Positions 52,771-61,428 of a DNA stretch of 64,000 nt are shown piece by piece. The translations under genes were made by a program, and so were the position numbers. The notes under the pieces were generated by a model. It searched no databases, was not told the origin of the DNA, and saw only the letters and a list, made by a program, of their open reading frames with translations. The first letter of the stretch is position 1; every line of letters starts with the position of its first letter. Source of the stretch: Rheinheimera pacifica (GTDB lineage: Bacteria > Pseudomonadota > Gammaproteobacteria > Enterobacterales > Alteromonadaceae); NCBI RefSeq assembly GCF_024809855.1, contig NZ_JANUEM010000002.1:479728-543727 (forward strand). The letters run 5' to 3'.

Positions 52771-54393
52771 ATGTTAAGAAAAATTAAAATTGGTAAAAGG
52801 CTTGCCATTATTTTTACATTAATGGTGTTGCTAAGCGTAATAGTTGGCAGTGTGGCTATGTTCCGCTTTGCACAAACAGAAACAAATATTAATAATATTG
52901 CCGACCGGCGCCTGCCCGCTTCCTTGCTTGCTGGAGATATGAACCGGGAATTTTTATTAATTCGTTTGTATACCCTTAATGTGCTCTATGCTAACTCTGA
53001 AACTGACCGCCAGCAGCGGCGCAGTACCTTGCAAGAGGCTATACGCAATTATCAGCAGGCTTCAGACAGTGCCGCAGTGTTTCATCAAACTGCAGAGGGA
53101 AACAGGATCTTCAGCCAGGTAATAACGGCAAAACAGCAGTACGACCAATTACACCTGCAACTGCTGGCGTTGATTGAGCAGGGCCAATTGGAGCAGGCGG
53201 AAGAGTTTCGTCACCAGAGGTTAAATGATGCAGCGGGCAAAGTAACCGAAGCCCTGAATGCAGTAGCAAAATACCAGCAAACCACCGCCAATCAGCAAGC
53301 TGAAAGTGCTAAGCACAGTATTGGGCTTGCCGTTATGAATATGATGGTAGTTGTTGCTATTGCTGTGATCGTAGCGGCAGTGCTTGGGCTGATGCTAAGC
53401 CGCAGTTTAGTCAGGCCAATGCAGGCTGCGGTAATAATTAGCCAGAAAATTGCTGGCGGTGAGCTTAATCAGAATTTTCATGATGATGAGCCAGACGAAG
53501 CCGGTGAAATGATCCGGGCGATGGCACAAATGCAGCAGCAACTAAAAAGCACGGTACATGAAATTAACCAGTCTTCGTCACAACTGGCTGCTACGTCTGA
53601 AGAGCTTAGTGTGGTAACAGAGCAGTCCAGCCGTACTTTACACCAGCAAAGTGAAGAGCTGGAACAAGGTGCAACAGCAGTAACCGAACTCACTACTGCC
53701 ATTGAAGAGGTTGCCCGCAGTGCAGCGTCTACATCGCGTGATTCTGAAATAGCCAATGATAAAGCCCGCCAGGGGCAAGAGCGGGTAAACCATACGATTA
53801 ATACCATACAGGCGTTGGATGGTGAGTTGCAATCGTCGCGTAACGGTATTGAAAAACTGGCCGACAGGGTGAAAGATATTGGCTCGGTACTGGGGGTGAT
53901 TCGCGCCATTGCGGAACAAACCAACTTGCTGGCATTAAATGCTGCGATAGAAGCCGCCAGAGCGGGCGATAGTGGCCGTGGTTTTGCCGTAGTGGCAGAT
54001 GAAGTGCGCGCCCTGGCACATCGCACCCAGGAATCAACCAAAGAAATTGAACGCATGATGCACGCTGTGCAGACAGAAACCCATAACACGGTAGAAAGCA
54101 TGAACAGCTGCAGTGGTAAAGCAACCGAAACACTGCAAATAGCGCGGCAGGCAGGTGAAGCCTTACAACTGATTGCTGAAGCTATTGGCCAGATTAGTGA
54201 CCAAAACCTGACTATTGCCAGTGCGGCAGAAGAGCAAGCCACAGTGGCCCGTGAGGTAGACCGTAATCTGGTGAATATCCGCGATTTGTCTGTACAAACC
54301 TCAGCTGGCGCCAATGAAACCCAGGCATCCAGCGCAGAACTGGCCCGTCTGGCACAAACCCTCAGCGAGCTGGTAAATCATTTCCGCGTGTAA
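52771..54393 (+). CDS. Methyl-accepting chemotaxis protein
   Basis: An inner-membrane receptor of 540 residues: helix 1 (about 10-35), a periplasmic four-helix-type domain (about 36-185), helix 2, HAMP ([27 protein letters not shown]), and a cytoplasmic signalling hairpin with the conserved tip [37 protein letters not shown]. There are no C-terminal CheR-binding pentapeptide residues (it ends LVNHFRV). GAGGA is five bases before ATG 52771. A terminator follows at 54417. The ligand is unknown. Confidence 0.94.
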   Translation: MLRKIKIGKRLAIIFTLMVLLSVIVGSVAMFRFAQTETNINNIADRRLPASLLAGDMNREFLLIRLYTLNVLYANSETDRQQRRSTLQEAIRNYQQASDSAAVFHQTAEGNRIFSQVITAKQQYDQLHLQLLALIEQGQLEQAEEFRHQRLNDAAGKVTEALNAVAKYQQTTANQQAESAKHSIGLAVMNMMVVVAIAVIVAAVLGLMLSRSLVRPMQAAVIISQKIAGGELNQNFHDDEPDEAGEMIRAMAQMQQQLKSTVHEINQSSSQLAATSEELSVVTEQSSRTLHQQSEELEQGATAVTELTTAIEEVARSAASTSRDSEIANDKARQGQERVNHTINTIQALDGELQSSRNGIEKLADRVKDIGSVLGVIRAIAEQTNLLALNAAIEAARAGDSGRGFAVVADEVRALAHRTQESTKEIERMMHAVQTETHNTVESMNSCSGKATETLQIARQAGEALQLIAEAIGQISDQNLTIASAAEEQATVAREVDRNLVNIRDLSVQTSAGANETQASSAELARLAQTLSELVNHFRV

Positions 54394-54416
54394 ATTGGCA
54401 CTGGTATAGTGTATTG

Positions 54417-54441
54417 CAGCAGCTAATAACCTTAGCTGCTG
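54417..54441 (+). terminator. Terminator after the chemoreceptor gene
   Basis: CAGCAGCTAA (54417-54426) and TTAGCTGCTG (54432-54441) form a ten-base stem with a five-base loop, followed by TTT. Confidence 0.75.
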
Positions 54442-54508
54442 TTTATGCTCAGTAAGGGTTCAGTTGCCTCTGCTATAGTTTTTCCTTATATCGCAGCAGG
54501 AGGTATTG

Positions 54509-55145
54509 ATGTCTGAAGACCCGTTGAACCCGTCTGATCCTTTAGCCACACACCATACACCACAGAATTTATCTGATCGTATCGCGTTTCGTTTAACCAA
54601 AATGCTGCGTTTTTGCGCCGACACCTTCTTTGCCAAACGTTATGGCCATCGCGCCGTTATTCTGGAAACCGTAGCCGGAGTACCGGGCATGGTGGCAGGC
54701 ATGTTACGGCATATGCGCAGCTTACGCCGTATGGAAGACGATCATGGCTGGATCAGAGTATTGCTGGATGAAGCCGAAAACGAACGTATGCACCTGATGA
54801 CCTTTATTGAAATTGCCAAACCGAACTGGTTTGAACGCATGCTGATCCTGTTGGCGCAGGGCCTGTTTTTTACCGGCTTTTTGGTACTGTATATGGTGTC
54901 GGCAAAAACTGCACACCGGTTGGTGGGGGTATTTTGAAGAAGAAGCCGTATACAGTTACAGCTGTTATCTGGCCGAGATAGAAAGCGGTGCTATCGAAAA
55001 TATTGCCGCGCCGCAAGTGGCAATAGAGTACTGGCAATTACCGGCGGACGCCCGTCTGCGTGACGTGGTTATTGCTGTAAGAGCCGACGAAGCCGGGCAC
55101 CGAGATGTTAACCATGATTTTGCCAATCAGTTAGCTAAGCAGTAA
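54509..55145 (+). pseudogene. aox: Alternative oxidase (AOX) with a +1 frameshift
   Basis: The first 143 codons give AOX (LETVAGVPGMVAGML, NERMHLMTF); the ORF then ends at VGVF-stop. Removing one G from the run of five at 54925-54929 restores the frame and gives [14 protein letters not shown], then [15 protein letters not shown] and a stop at 55145, about 211 residues, as in bacterial AOX. All di-iron ligands (LET, ExxH of NERMH, FEEEA and DEAGH) are present in the joined sequence. AGGAGG lies five bases before the ATG. The break is in a homopolymer, so a sequencing error is a real possibility; if true it is a recent loss. AOX takes electrons from ubiquinol to oxygen without pumping protons. 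Confidence 0.9.
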
Positions 55146-55526
55146 ATATTTGGCCACTGAGATAGGCTTTATTCTTCACAATAACTTGACCTGCCGGTTG
55201 ATCTCATCTAGCTTAAGTAAGCGCTTACATTTTGGCATAAACATATAATACTGCCTGTACCACAGGTAACAAGGCAGAACCGGTAAGCGCAGCAGGACAG
55301 GATAAAGCACAGCAACAGGTGGCAATATCTGTTGTTAGCATGCAACCCGCTAAAACTCCGGGTTGCCACACTATATTGTTAGCCCCACCAGCAAATGTGT
55401 TTTGCCGCTGTTGTTATGGCTGTAAAACCGTTTCACATTCAGCATGCATTGTCCGGCGCGCTTAAGCATGCAGTAAAGTTAGCGGCGTGACCCGTTTAAT
55501 TGCAGATAAACTGTGGGTTATTGCAC
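55146..55526. other. 381-bp gap before the GH16-cytochrome gene
   Basis: Holds the LacI-type operator and a TATAAT box (listed below) and then about 270 bases of leader without a recognised motif. No gene is evident. Confidence 0.5.
55217..55249 (+). promoter_or_regulatory. LacI-family-like operator overlapping the -35 of a promoter
   Basis: GTAAGCGCTTAC at 55217-55228 is a perfect 12-bp palindrome with the CG-centred pattern of LacI/CcpA-type operators. TATAAT at 55244-55249 follows; the -35 position (about 55221-55226) falls in the operator, which would give repression. It is the likely switch for the glucanase gene, 280 bases downstream. Confidence 0.6.
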
Positions 55527-58500
55527 ATGAAAAATAGTAAAAACACCCCGGCACAGCGCTCCACGCTATGGCCGTCATTTTCCGCTTTACTGACACTTTG
55601 TTGCCTTGGTGCGCCGCACGTGGCACTGGCAGATGTTACTAACCCTGTTATTGGTAACCTGCTGTTTGAAGACAACTTCAACACCTTTAATACTGCCACA
55701 TGGAATGAAATAGAAGGCGACGGCTGCGCTATTGGCTTATGCGGCTGGGGCAATCAGGAACTGCAGTGGTACAGCGCCAATAATCTGAGTATTGAAGATG
55801 TACCCGGCGAGCCGGGTAATAAAGCTTTGGTGCTGCAGGCGCGTAACGACGCTATTGGCGGGCGTGCTTTTAGCTCGGGCAAGATTGACAGCGAGCAAAA
55901 GCTGGCCGTGCAGTACGGCATGATTGAGGTACGTTTGCGGGTGCCGCAATTGGGTATTGGTTTATGGCCTGCAGCCTGGATGCTGGGCACCAGTACCGCC
56001 ACCTGGCCGGCCAAAGGCGAAATTGACATGATGGAAATGGGCCACAGTGCTCAGGGCAGAGCAGAGGCGGGCCACCCCGGTGCCGATATCAACAGTTATG
56101 TCGGCGCTAATGCAATTTTTTACGCCGATGCTGCCTGTGTGCCAGAAAACCCAACCTGTGCTGCTATGACAGCCTGGCAAACCGACAACGCTTATGTTGC
56201 TGCCCAACCGCTGAGTAACCGCTTTGTAACTTACCGTACCTATTGGACAGACAGCCAGCTGCGTTTTACGGTAATAGACAATGGTGTTGAATATGATATG
56301 TACGATGCGCCAATCAGCATTACTGAGGAATCCAGCGAGCTGCAGCAGCCGTTCTACCTGCTGTTTAATATGGCGGTAGGCGGCAATTTCACTGACGCTG
56401 CAACCAATGCCCAGGTTACAGCGCCGTTGCCCGGTAAAATGTATATCGATTATGTGCGGGTGTACCAGCTAAACGGGATGGGGCAGGTATTTAGCGGCAA
56501 TGTAAACCCACCTGAAAGTGGCAGCTTTGGTGTCTTTACCGATACTACGCCGACAACCAACCAACTGCAGGCCGGTGTCAGTTCAGATATTTATATCTGG
56601 AATCAGGCGTCGGTAGTGGCAGGCAACACTGCACCGCTGGAGGGGAATAATGTTATTGCCTGGCGTTACACCAGCCCCGGGCAATGGTTTGGTGGTGGTA
56701 TTCAAACCCGGCAGGTGCGCGATATGAGCAACTTTGCCAACGGCAACATGAAGTTCAGTATCAAAATTCCGGCCAATGTTGGCTTTAAAATTGGCATTGC
56801 CGATTCCTACACCAATGAAAACTGGCTGAATTTCCCGGCTAATGAAAGCCGCTATGGTTTGGTACGTAACGGTGACTGGAGCGAAGTCACTATTCCGGTA
56901 GCTGATTTACGTGGCGAGTTAATCGCGCTGCAGGCATTAACCGGTATGTTTTATATTGCCAGCCTGGATGGCCAGTTACCCGGCAGCAGCTTCGAATTTG
57001 CCATTGATGATATTGTCTGGGAAGGTGGCGGTGGCACTGCGCAAGCTGACAGCGATGGTGATGGCGTGCCTGACAATATTGATCAATGTGCTAATACCGC
57101 CAGCGGCACAGTGGTAGATGCTAATGGCTGCCCGGTAGCCGCCGGGGCTTTTGGTGTGGCACAAACAGCCGCCGACAGCGTGCGGTTTTTTGTTAACAGC
57201 AGTGGCTGGGCTGATGTGCATTACCGTGTAAATAACGGCGGCCAGATTAATGTCGCCATGCAGCAGGCTGGTGGGGTAAACAGCTATCTGGTATCGGGCT
57301 TGGCACCGGGTAGTGTGTTGACATACTTTTTTACCTATTGGGATACGGCAAATGGTTATGCCATTGATACGGCACAGCAAAGCTTTACCCTGAGTGCGAA
57401 TGGCGGTGGTACTAACCCGGACCCTGGCGGGCCAAACCCTGATCCGGGCCTGGACAGTGACGGCGATGGTGTGCCTGATGCACAGGATAATTGCCCCGGC
57501 ACACCGGCTGGTACGCCGGTAAATGCGAACGGTTGCCCGCTGACAGCACTAAATGTAGTACCGCTGTATAACGCTGCAACACCGCTGGAGAGCGCTATTC
57601 AGTATGATCGCGGCGATGCGCTGGTGACCCGTTTTTCTGATCGCGCCCGCGACAGACATGCCAAAGAAAATCATTTTCAGGCCTATGATCATTACCTGAC
57701 CTTTTACTGGGAAGACAGAACCGCAGCCATTGAAATTGTCGATTATGTTGCCAAAGGCGGTAACAGTATTCGTATGAATGTAGTGACACAAAATAAACTG
57801 CACGATACCGAAGCAGAAAACCGCTGGTGGTATATCGGTATGAATACGCTGGCAGAGTTTTGCGGTAATGGTGTAATGAATATGGTAGATAACACCCATT
57901 ACTGGAAAGAAGAAAGCTATAACTGCCGCGAAGGCCGGCCGATCCAGGTGGGTGATAAGCTGGAGTTTGAAGTCAGCCAGTTTTTGGATGGCTCCACTTT
58001 GCCGCGTGGCCGGGCTAACTATTACGGCACCACCTTTTTATATATTGTTGGCCAGGGCATAGTGCCGTGGGATGTTACCGACAAAGAAATTTTTCAGCCG
58101 GGCCGTTACTTACAGCGTGATTCTATACCGCTGCCTGCCAGCGCACGTTTAGGTGGTGATACCACCCTGCATGTGCAAATGACCGCCGAGCCGGACGGCC
58201 ATTTTCAGCAAATGGCCACTAATTTAGGCTATGACAATGGCCAGCCATTTGTACTGGGGCGGCGTTTACACCATACCTCTTTTGTTGATGGCAGCCATGA
58301 CGAAAACGCTGAAAACGGTATTTTTACCGGCATGGTGGGGTTAGCTGGCGCGAATTATATTAACCAACGCTGCTCCGGTTGCCATGTGCGTAATGGCCGG
58401 GCGCCGGTTGGCGCTGTTGGTTCGCCGCTGGATAAGTGGGTGTTTCGGGTAGGTAATGCCGATGGTTTATCACATGCCGAATTAGGCCGGGTATTACAGC

Positions 58501-59462
58501 CGAGACGAAACGGCGGTGCCAGCAATGAGAGCATGCCATCTATTGCTTCGTTTACCGAGACTAACGGCCTGCGCACGGCCAATTACCAGTTTAGCGGTAC
58601 CGTGCCTGATACTTTCTCGGCCCGTATTGCGCCGCAGTTAAACGGTATTGGCTTGTTAGAGGCCATACCTGAAGCCGCGATACTGGCGCTGGAAGATATT
58701 GATGATGCCAATGGCGATGGCATTTCCGGCCGTGCCCACCGCGTTACTGACCCTGTTACCGGTGAAACCCGTTTGGGCCGCTTTGGTTATAAAGCCGCAA
58801 CTGTCAGTGTAAAGCATCAGGTGGCTGCCGCACTTAATACGGATATGGGTGTAATGACTAGCGTTTTGCCAACGCCAGACTGCGGCGCCAGCCAGAGTAA
58901 CTGCGGTGGTGGTACACCGCTGGCCGATCAGCATCTGGATAACCTGGTAAAATACATCTCGTTGCTGGGCGTGCGGGCACAGCGTGACTACAACGATCCG
59001 CAGGTACTGCAAGGTAAAGCCATATTTAATTCTACCGGCTGTAACGGTTGCCATATTGAAAGCTTTCAAACCAGTGAATATCACCCGCTGGCAGAGCTGC
59101 GTAACCAAACTATTTACCCGTACACCGACTTACTGTTGCATGATATGGGGCCGGGCCTGGCCGATAACTTAGCCGAAGGTGAGGCCGGTGGTTCAGAATG
59201 GCGCACCGCACCGCTGTGGGGGCTGGGGTTATCAGCCTGTGTAACCGGTGGGGTAGCAGGCAATATAGGTTGGGATGCTTTTGGCCTGGATGGCCATGAA
59301 TACTGTACGCCAGATGCTAACTATTTACACGATGGCCGCGCCCGCACTATTGATGAAGCCATCCGCTGGCACGGTGGTGAGGCAGAAATAAGCAGAGTGA
59401 ACTACCAGAATCTGTCTGCAACAGACAGAGCGGCCTTACTGGCGTTTTTAAACAGTTTATAA
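55527..59462 (+). CDS. GH16 beta-glucanase fused to di-haem (DHOR/DUF1111-like) cytochrome
   Basis: A 1311-residue secreted protein. After the signal peptide (about 1-35), GH16 occupies about 40-325 with the catalytic motif E165-I-D167-M-M-E170. Two carbohydrate-binding-like regions follow (about 340-505, and 545-630 with a CBM56-like fold). Two thrombospondin-type calcium repeats (DSDGDGVPD at 508 and 643) separate the modules. Residues 680-1311 form a di-haem oxidoreductase-like domain with haem motifs at 949-953 (CSGCH) and 1172-1176 (CNGCH). The natural reading is a laminarin-cleaving enzyme with an attached redox module that could handle sugar ends or feed an oxygenase. No other sugar genes are beside it. 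ATG 55527 has only a weak ribosome-binding site (GGG). Confidence 0.9.
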   Translation: MKNSKNTPAQRSTLWPSFSALLTLCCLGAPHVALADVTNPVIGNLLFEDNFNTFNTATWNEIEGDGCAIGLCGWGNQELQWYSANNLSIEDVPGEPGNKALVLQARNDAIGGRAFSSGKIDSEQKLAVQYGMIEVRLRVPQLGIGLWPAAWMLGTSTATWPAKGEIDMMEMGHSAQGRAEAGHPGADINSYVGANAIFYADAACVPENPTCAAMTAWQTDNAYVAAQPLSNRFVTYRTYWTDSQLRFTVIDNGVEYDMYDAPISITEESSELQQPFYLLFNMAVGGNFTDAATNAQVTAPLPGKMYIDYVRVYQLNGMGQVFSGNVNPPESGSFGVFTDTTPTTNQLQAGVSSDIYIWNQASVVAGNTAPLEGNNVIAWRYTSPGQWFGGGIQTRQVRDMSNFANGNMKFSIKIPANVGFKIGIADSYTNENWLNFPANESRYGLVRNGDWSEVTIPVADLRGELIALQALTGMFYIASLDGQLPGSSFEFAIDDIVWEGGGGTAQADSDGDGVPDNIDQCANTASGTVVDANGCPVAAGAFGVAQTAADSVRFFVNSSGWADVHYRVNNGGQINVAMQQAGGVNSYLVSGLAPGSVLTYFFTYWDTANGYAIDTAQQSFTLSANGGGTNPDPGGPNPDPGLDSDGDGVPDAQDNCPGTPAGTPVNANGCPLTALNVVPLYNAATPLESAIQYDRGDALVTRFSDRARDRHAKENHFQAYDHYLTFYWEDRTAAIEIVDYVAKGGNSIRMNVVTQNKLHDTEAENRWWYIGMNTLAEFCGNGVMNMVDNTHYWKEESYNCREGRPIQVGDKLEFEVSQFLDGSTLPRGRANYYGTTFLYIVGQGIVPWDVTDKEIFQPGRYLQRDSIPLPASARLGGDTTLHVQMTAEPDGHFQQMATNLGYDNGQPFVLGRRLHHTSFVDGSHDENAENGIFTGMVGLAGANYINQRCSGCHVRNGRAPVGAVGSPLDKWVFRVGNADGLSHAELGRVLQPRRNGGASNESMPSIASFTETNGLRTANYQFSGTVPDTFSARIAPQLNGIGLLEAIPEAAILALEDIDDANGDGISGRAHRVTDPVTGETRLGRFGYKAATVSVKHQVAAALNTDMGVMTSVLPTPDCGASQSNCGGGTPLADQHLDNLVKYISLLGVRAQRDYNDPQVLQGKAIFNSTGCNGCHIESFQTSEYHPLAELRNQTIYPYTDLLLHDMGPGLADNLAEGEAGGSEWRTAPLWGLGLSACVTGGVAGNIGWDAFGLDGHEYCTPDANYLHDGRARTIDEAIRWHGGEAEISRVNYQNLSATDRAALLAFLNSL

Positions 59463-59469
59463 GTAACAG

Positions 59470-59498
59470 CCGGCTACAGCCTAACGGCTGTCAGCCGG
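59470..59498. terminator. Bidirectional terminator
   Basis: CCGGCTACAGCC (59470-59481) and GGCTGTCAGCCGG (59486-59498) form a stem with one bulge and a four-base loop, between the convergent glucanase and TetR genes; it covers the TetR stop codon. Confidence 0.6.
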
Positions 59499-60093
59499 GT
59501 TTGCTCTGATACCTTGCCAGAAACAGCGCTATAGCCTCATTGATAATATGCGCCTGCTGTGCCGGGGTTTGTTGCTCCAGCCCAAACAGGCTGGGGTAAA
59601 ACACAAAAGACTTTAGCTGGTAAATAAACTGCTTACCGGCAAAGGGAATATCGGCAATCTGCAGCACACCCGCTGCGCAGGCATCGGTTAAAAAGTTGTC
59701 TATATAGCGCTTGCAACCCAGGCTGCTGTTGTTCATGTGTTGTGCCAGTTCCGGGCGTTGCATAACCTGCATAATGGCAATTTTGGCTACCCGCAAAAAA
59801 GCCGCAGAGCTAAGCAACGCAACTTCATCTTGTGCTATACGGCGCAGTTGCTGGGCAATCGGCTGTGTAGCGTCAAAACGTACTTCGCCGCCCTCTGCCA
59901 GCTTGTCGAACATGCGCTGCAATATCGCCTGAAACAGCGCATCTTTAGTGGCGAAATGGTTGTATACCGTGCGTTTTGATACTTTAGCCTGCAGGGCCAG
60001 TTGGTCCATGCTGGTATGCTCCACGCCGCTGCTGTGGAATAGCTCTTCTGCCGCATCAAGTATTTGCATACGTTTTTTGTCGGTTAGTTTCAT
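59491..60093 (-). CDS. TetR-family regulator
   Basis: A 200-residue repressor. The helix-turn-helix is at about 9-50 (ILDAAEELFHSSGVEHTSMDQLALQAKVSKRTVYNHFATKDALFQAIL), followed by a ligand-binding helical domain of AefR-like type (C-terminal half LRRIAQDEVALLSSAAFLRVAKIAI). ATG 60093 is chosen; the ORF is open 42 codons upstream. It diverges from the MBL-fold hydrolase, and two palindromes lie in the gap between them. Confidence 0.88.
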   Translation of the reverse strand: MKLTDKKRMQILDAAEELFHSSGVEHTSMDQLALQAKVSKRTVYNHFATKDALFQAILQRMFDKLAEGGEVRFDATQPIAQQLRRIAQDEVALLSSAAFLRVAKIAIMQVMQRPELAQHMNNSSLGCKRYIDNFLTDACAAGVLQIADIPFAGKQFIYQLKSFVFYPSLFGLEQQTPAQQAHIINEAIALFLARYQSKPG

Positions 60094-60140
60094 CGTTTTC
60101 GGCCTTGCATTAATGCAGCCATTGTAGCGCAGCACAGAAA

Positions 60141-60159
60141 AAACTGCACTAATCAGTTT
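60141..60159. promoter_or_regulatory. Operator-like palindrome (left)
   Basis: AAACTG at 60141-60146 and CAGTTT at 60154-60159 are inverted with a seven-base spacer. A second, more perfect site lies 38 bases to the right. Both are in the gap between the TetR gene and the hydrolase. Confidence 0.5.
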
Positions 60160-60178
60160 ACTTATGTGTTTTTGCATG

Positions 60179-60199
60179 TAAACTGCACGGTGTAGTTTA
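60179..60199. promoter_or_regulatory. Operator-like palindrome (right)
   Basis: A 21-base site with halves TAAACTGCAC and GTGTAGTTTA (one mismatch, one central G), directly before a TATATA box and 15 bases before the hydrolase ATG. Its position suits repression of the hydrolase by the divergent TetR protein. Confidence 0.65.
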
Positions 60200-60213
60200 T
60201 ATATGGTGAGCTT

Positions 60214-61380
60214 ATGCACAAATTAATTAAACCACTAAGCTGGCTGCTGGGCAGCCTGGCACTGATAGGGGCAGGAATAGTGATGCTAAATACCAAGATC
60301 GTAGCAAACGTTGATGCAACAACGCTAACTGATGCCAGCCGGTATCAGCATGGTAAGTTTCATAATGTGCATGCCTTTGAACAACCGGGCTTACTGAAAA
60401 CGCTGGAAATTACCAAACGTTATTTCACTGAGCCGGCAGTAGACAAAGTACCGGCGAAAATCATACCGCTACTGCCACTAAGCCGGCAGCAACTTGATGC
60501 CTTGCCGGACAATGACCTGCACTTTGTTAAGCTTGGGCATTCATCGGTACTGCTGAAAGTATATGGTGAATACTGGCTGCTGGACCCGGTATTTTCGCAG
60601 CGTGCTTCGCCGTTTTCCTTTCTGGGACCAAAGCGCTTTCATCAGGCGCCCATTAGCATTGCTGAGTTGCCCCCCATTGCTAAAGTGCTGATCTCGCATA
60701 ACCATTATGATCATTTAGATAAAGCCAGCATTAAGCAGCTGGCGGCGAAAACTGCACAATTTCTGGTACCGCTGGGGGTAGAAACCGACTTACAGAAATG
60801 GGGTGTGGCGGCGGAAAAGATTCAGCGTTTTGACTGGTGGCAGGAACAGGCCAGCGACAAGACGCTGATTGCTTTTACGCCTACGCAGCATTTCTCTGGT
60901 CGCGGTATTGGTGATGGTAATAATACGTTGTGGGGCTCCTGGGTTATTAAAACCCTGGCCGGTGCAGTGTATTTCAGCGGTGATTCCGGTTACTTTGATG
61001 GCTTTGGGCAAATAGGTAATAAATACGGCCCCTTTGATGTCAGCTTTATTGAAACCGGCGCTTACGATAACGACTGGGCGCATATTCATATGACACCGGA
61101 GCAAAGTGTGCAGGCCCACCTTGATGTAAAAGGCCAGGTTATGGTGCCGGTGCATAACGGCACTTTTGATTTAGCCTTTCATGCCTGGTATGAGCCACTT
61201 GAGCGGGTGAGCGCCGCCGCAGAACAAGCGGATACAGCATTGTTAACACCCGAATTTGGCCGGGTGGTGTCTGTATCACAACTGCATAACACTGTGGCGC
61301 AAAACAGCCTTTGGTGGCGGGCGCTGATGCCGCAGGCTGAACTGGCTGCTACCGGCGCTACTGCCGCGGCGGCACAATAA
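60214..61380 (+). CDS. MBL-fold hydrolase (NAPE-PLD-like)
   Basis: A 388-residue protein with an N-terminal membrane helix or signal (LSWLLGSLALIGAGIVML). The metallo-beta-lactamase motif SHNHYDHLD supplies the zinc ligands; HFSGRG, FSGDSGY and PVHNGTFDLAFHAWYEPLE complete the site and match the N-acyl-phosphatidylethanolamine phospholipase D-like group. The substrate (a lipid or N-acyl amine) is inferred. The C-terminus is Ala-rich and probably disordered. Regulated by the divergent TetR protein, judging by the palindromes. Confidence 0.88.
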   Translation: MHKLIKPLSWLLGSLALIGAGIVMLNTKIVANVDATTLTDASRYQHGKFHNVHAFEQPGLLKTLEITKRYFTEPAVDKVPAKIIPLLPLSRQQLDALPDNDLHFVKLGHSSVLLKVYGEYWLLDPVFSQRASPFSFLGPKRFHQAPISIAELPPIAKVLISHNHYDHLDKASIKQLAAKTAQFLVPLGVETDLQKWGVAAEKIQRFDWWQEQASDKTLIAFTPTQHFSGRGIGDGNNTLWGSWVIKTLAGAVYFSGDSGYFDGFGQIGNKYGPFDVSFIETGAYDNDWAHIHMTPEQSVQAHLDVKGQVMVPVHNGTFDLAFHAWYEPLERVSAAAEQADTALLTPEFGRVVSVSQLHNTVAQNSLWWRALMPQAELAATGATAAAAQ

Positions 61381-61386
61381 ATATTT

Positions 61387-61418
61387 ACCCGGCCGCTAGG
61401 TTTATATACCGGCCGGGT
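61387..61418. terminator. GC-rich bidirectional terminator hairpin
   Basis: ACCCGGCCG (61387-61395) and CGGCCGGGT (61410-61418) are a perfect nine-base stem with a 14-base loop, between convergent genes ending at 61380 and 61429. Confidence 0.7.
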
Positions 61419-61428
61419 GCTAATGGTT

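Noticed and set aside
53478..54314. 278-codon ORF opposite to the chemoreceptor
   Set aside because: Cys/Ser-rich shadow of the conserved signalling hairpin in the other strand.
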